This document shows, one piece after another, positions 15,247 to 17,567 of a stretch of 17,567 nt of DNA; the stretch's first letter is position 1; the number at the start of each line of letters is the position of its first letter. Position numbers and translations under genes: made by a program. The DNA comes from Bacillota bacterium (GTDB lineage: Bacteria; Bacillota; Desulfotomaculia; Desulfotomaculales; JAJYZD01): the NCBI GenBank assembly GCA_021800315.1, contig JAJYZD010000049.1, forward strand, positions 1 to 17,567, in the 5' to 3' direction. Under the pieces are notes generated by a model. The model was not told where the DNA came from. It did not search any database and saw nothing but the letters and a program-made list of their open reading frames with translations.

Positions 15247-16383
15247 TTAACAGTCCACTTCACCCAGCACGATGTCCACGCTGCCCAGAATGGCCACCAC
15301 GTCGGCCAGCTTCCAGCCCCTGCAAAGTTCGGAAAGCAATCCGAGATTGATGAAGGAAGGCCGCCGCACGTGCATCCGGTAGGGTTTGGGTGAACCGTCG
15401 CTGACCAGGTAATAGCCCAGGATGCCCCTGGCCCCCTCGATTTCGTGGTACATCTCGCCGACCGGCGGTTTGATGACCTTGGGCGCCTTACCCATGAAGG
15501 GTCCCTCCGGCAGCCCCTCCAGGGCCTGCTCGATAATGCGCACGCTTTGTCGCATCTCCAGGATCCGCATCCGGAAGCGGTCGAAGCAGTCGCCGTTGCG
15601 CCCCAGTGGCACCTCGAAGTCGAAGCGGTCGTAAACGCTGTAAGGCCGCGCTTTACGCAGGTCCCAGTTGACACCGCTGGCCCGCAGCATCGGACCGCTG
15701 GCGCTGTAGTTGATGGCGGTCTCGGGGTTAAGGACGCCCACGAACTTGGTGCGGGCCTGGAAGATCTCGTTGCCGGTGATCAGGCCGTCGTACTCGTCAA
15801 AGGCGGCCGGCAGTTCCTTCATGAGCTTTTTGACCTGGGGGAGGAACTCCGCCGGCAGGTCTTCGGACACCCCGCCCACCCGCATGTAGCTCACGGTCAT
15901 CCGCGAACCGGAGATCATCTCGATGAGGTCGAGGATCTTTTCCCGGTCCCGCAGGCAGTAGAAAAAGCCGGTGATCCCGCCGATCTCGATGCTGTAGGTA
16001 CCCACCGATATAAGGTGGCTGGCGATACGGGTAAGTTCGGCGCAGATGACCCGGATGTACTCGGCCCGCTCCGGTACCTCCACCCCCATCATCTTCTCCA
16101 GGGTTTGGACGTAGCCCAGGTTGTTCAGCATGGCCGCCAGGTAGTCCATGCGGTCGGTATAGGGGATGACCTGGGTGTAGGTGCGCGCCTCGGCCAGTTT
16201 CTCGATACCCCGGTGCAGGTAGCCGCACACCGCCTCGGCATTGACGATGACCTCGCCGTCCAGGGTCAGCACCACCCGGAACACCCCGTGGGTGGCGGGA
16301 TGCTGCGGTCCCATATTCAGTACGTAGCGGTCCGTCTTGATGTCGTGCTCCAGGCGATCCCGCAGGTCGGTTCCCGTAATCAA
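15247..16383 (-). CDS. nuoD: NADH-quinone oxidoreductase subunit D (49-kDa subunit, quinone site)
   Basis: Peripheral subunit related to the large subunit of [NiFe] hydrogenases, 378 residues. It shapes the quinone-binding cavity with NuoB and NuoH. MGPQHPATHG (24-33) and TDRMDY (76-81) supply His32 and Tyr81, which align by my reading with the quinone head-group residues His38 and Tyr87 of Thermus Nqo4. The nickel-site cysteines of hydrogenases are absent, as expected. The only sensible start is a TTG overlapping the nuoC stop by four bases (TTGA). The protein ends GSVDIVLGEVDC, where the family almost always ends G-E-V-D-R. The cysteine codon TGT is one transition away from an arginine codon. 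Confidence 0.98.
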   Translation of the reverse strand: MITGTDLRDRLEHDIKTDRYVLNMGPQHPATHGVFRVVLTLDGEVIVNAEAVCGYLHRGIEKLAEARTYTQVIPYTDRMDYLAAMLNNLGYVQTLEKMMGVEVPERAEYIRVICAELTRIASHLISVGTYSIEIGGITGFFYCLRDREKILDLIEMISGSRMTVSYMRVGGVSEDLPAEFLPQVKKLMKELPAAFDEYDGLITGNEIFQARTKFVGVLNPETAINYSASGPMLRASGVNWDLRKARPYSVYDRFDFEVPLGRNGDCFDRFRMRILEMRQSVRIIEQALEGLPEGPFMGKAPKVIKPPVGEMYHEIEGARGILGYYLVSDGSPKPYRMHVRRPSFINLGLLSELCRGWKLADVVAILGSVDIVLGEVDC

Positions 16384-16823
16384 TCCCTACCACCTGCCCA
16401 TGTGAAATCTTTGCGCAGCGGGTAGCCCTCGAAACCGTCGTGCAGGAGGATACGCGCCAGATCGCGGCCCTCGAAGATAACCCCCAGCAAATCGTAAGTC
16501 TCCCGCTCCTGCCAGTCGGCCCCCCGGTAGATTTCCATAACCGAAGGGATCCGGGGATCGTCCCGCGGGATGTCGCAACCGACCGTCAGCTGGTACCCGT
16601 AGATAAAGGAGACCAAGTGGTAAACCACCGTGATTCGGTCGCCGAGATCGGTGGCGGTCAGATTGGTCAGATAATTGAAAGCCAGTTCCGGATCCTCCTT
16701 CAGCGCGCGGAGCAAAGCCGGCAGTTCGTCCCGGCCCACGGTTACGGCGTTCTCCTTAACCTCGAGGGAGGGCATGCTCTCACCCAGGACGGGCAGGCGC
16801 CCCGCCACTTTCTCATCAAGCAT
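16380..16823 (-). CDS. nuoC: NADH-quinone oxidoreductase subunit C (30-kDa subunit)
   Basis: Peripheral scaffold subunit of complex I, 147 residues, separate from NuoD (the two are fused in E. coli). The family signature is near the C-terminus: DWQERETYDLLGVIFEGRD, then ILLHDGFEGYPLRKDF. The ATG at 16823 overlaps the end of nuoB by 8 bp, and the stop overlaps the nuoD start. It carries no cofactor motif, as expected for the family. Confidence 0.97.
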   Translation of the reverse strand: MLDEKVAGRLPVLGESMPSLEVKENAVTVGRDELPALLRALKEDPELAFNYLTNLTATDLGDRITVVYHLVSFIYGYQLTVGCDIPRDDPRIPSVMEIYRGADWQERETYDLLGVIFEGRDLARILLHDGFEGYPLRKDFTWAGGRD

Positions 16824-17379
16824 GGGAGATCACCGCCTTTCGCCCCTGCACCTTGTCCCGCAGCATGAGCAGTCCGTGGATGACGGCGTCGGGACGGGGC
16901 GGGCAACCCGGTACATAAACGTCCACCGGCACCAGTTTGTCGACGCCCGCCACCACGTAGTAGGAATCCACGAAGGGGCCGCCGGAAATGGCGCAACTGC
17001 CCATGGCGATAACCCACTTGGGCTGGCCCATCTGCTCGTAGAGCCGGACCACGAACGGCGCCATTTTCTTGGTCACCGTGCCGGCCACGATCATGACGTC
17101 GGCCTGGCGGGGCGAACTGCGCAACGCCTCGTACCCGAAGCGGGAAATGTCGAAACGGGGACCGATGGTGTGCATCAGGCCCTCGATGGCACAGCAGGCC
17201 AGCCCGAAGCCGAAGGGCCAGAGCGAATAGCCGCGGGCCAGGTTGAGGGCCTTCTCCAGCGGTCCGATGTGAATGAGCCTTCTGGCCTCCTCGATGACTG
17301 CCCGGTCGGTGGTCAGGGCTTCTATCGCATGGCCTTCCTTCTTGGTATCCACTCCCTTGGTATCCGCTCCTACATCCAT
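16816..17379 (-). CDS. nuoB: NADH-quinone oxidoreductase subunit B (cluster N2 subunit)
   Basis: This 187-residue subunit carries the terminal [4Fe-4S] cluster N2, which reduces quinone. All four ligands are present: C62-C63 (GLACCAIE), C129 (AMGSCAISGG) and C159 (VPGCPPRPDA). The N-terminal tail is hydrophilic and contains a duplicated five-residue unit, GADTK-GVDTK (4-13), encoded by a 15-bp tandem repeat. The ATG at 17379 lies inside the end of nuoA (10-bp overlap). Confidence 0.98.
   Translation of the reverse strand: MDVGADTKGVDTKKEGHAIEALTTDRAVIEEARRLIHIGPLEKALNLARGYSLWPFGFGLACCAIEGLMHTIGPRFDISRFGYEALRSSPRQADVMIVAGTVTKKMAPFVVRLYEQMGQPKWVIAMGSCAISGGPFVDSYYVVAGVDKLVPVDVYVPGCPPRPDAVIHGLLMLRDKVQGRKAVISHA
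17341..17370 (-). repeat. nuoB: 15-bp tandem duplication in the nuoB N-terminus
   Basis: Two adjacent 15-base units, cttggtatccactcc and cttggtatccgctcc on the plus strand, differ at one base. They add one extra copy of a G-x-D-T-K unit to the disordered NuoB tail, and the frame is kept. The repeat touches the last base of the nuoA stop codon. Confidence 0.85.
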
Positions 17380-17567
17380 TCAAGCGCACCTTCCTTCCAG
17401 GCGTACCACAGACCCAGAACCAGGATAAAGATGAAGATTATCATTTCCACAAACGCGAACAACCCCAGGCTCTTGAACTTGACGGCCCACGGGTAGAGGA
17501 AAACGGTTTCCACGTCGAACATGACGAAAATCAGGGCATACATGAAGTAGCTCGCCCGGAACCGGAT
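17370..17567 (-). CDS. nuoA: NADH-quinone oxidoreductase subunit A (C-terminal part, cut by window edge)
   Basis: The last 65 codons of NuoA, a three-span membrane subunit, are visible. They contain the hallmark FDVETVFLYPWAV next to IRFRASYFMYALIFV, and they end YAWKEGALEWM before a TAG at 17372-17370. The acidic residues of the FDVE motif are conserved in the family and lie near the loop that responds to quinone reduction. The N-terminus and any operon promoter are outside the window. Confidence 0.96.
   Translation of the reverse strand: MRFRASYFMYALIFVMFDVETVFLYPWAVKFKSLGLFAFVEMIIFIFILVLGLWYAWKEGALEWM

Noticed and set aside
1..17567. tRNA, rRNA, CRISPR array, riboswitch
   Set aside because: Genes cover nearly the whole window. 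The gaps are too short, and no repeat-spacer pattern or tRNA-like fold was seen.

Overview
The window is GC-rich bacterial DNA with two main blocks, both on the minus strand. The right-hand block (about 7919-17567) is an 11-subunit respiratory complex I operon in the order nuoA-B-C-D-H-I-J-K-L-(35-codon ORF)-M-N. nuoA is cut by the window edge, and no nuoE, nuoF or nuoG is present in the part shown. The left-hand block (505-7659) is one very large gene for a 2384-residue modular polyketide synthase of the trans-acyltransferase type. The far left edge holds the 3' end of a broken alpha/beta-hydrolase gene on the plus strand and the first codons of a helix-turn-helix protein running off the window on the minus strand.

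The organism is best guessed as an anaerobic, high-GC member of the Firmicutes (Desulfotomaculum/Pelotomaculum-like). This is inference from three things: the NuoEFG-less complex I gene order, strong AGGAGGTG-type ribosome binding sites with frequent GTG and TTG starts, and a trans-AT synthase of the style known from Bacillus and Clostridia. No rRNA or other taxonomic marker is present.

The nuo genes are packed end to end. Most overlap or abut, and several Shine-Dalgarno sequences are built from the last codons of the gene before. Together they encode the membrane arm (A, H, J, K, L, M, N) and the connecting quinone/iron-sulfur module (B, C, D, I) of a proton-pumping oxidoreductase. The NADH-oxidising module is absent, so the electron donor cannot be read from this window. 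An unrecognised 35-residue single-span membrane peptide lies between nuoL and nuoM. A 15-bp perfect hairpin directly after nuoN probably ends the operon.

The 259-bp gap between nuoN and the synthase gene carries that hairpin and a plausible sigma-A promoter for the synthase. The synthase reads DH-KR-ACP-KS-ACP-KS-ACP with all catalytic residues present. It has no acyltransferase, no thioesterase and no ketosynthase ahead of its first module, and no partner PKS gene lies next to it upstream. It must therefore work with enzymes encoded elsewhere, or beyond the left edge past the hydrolase remnant. This solitary synthase is the most interesting item in the window.
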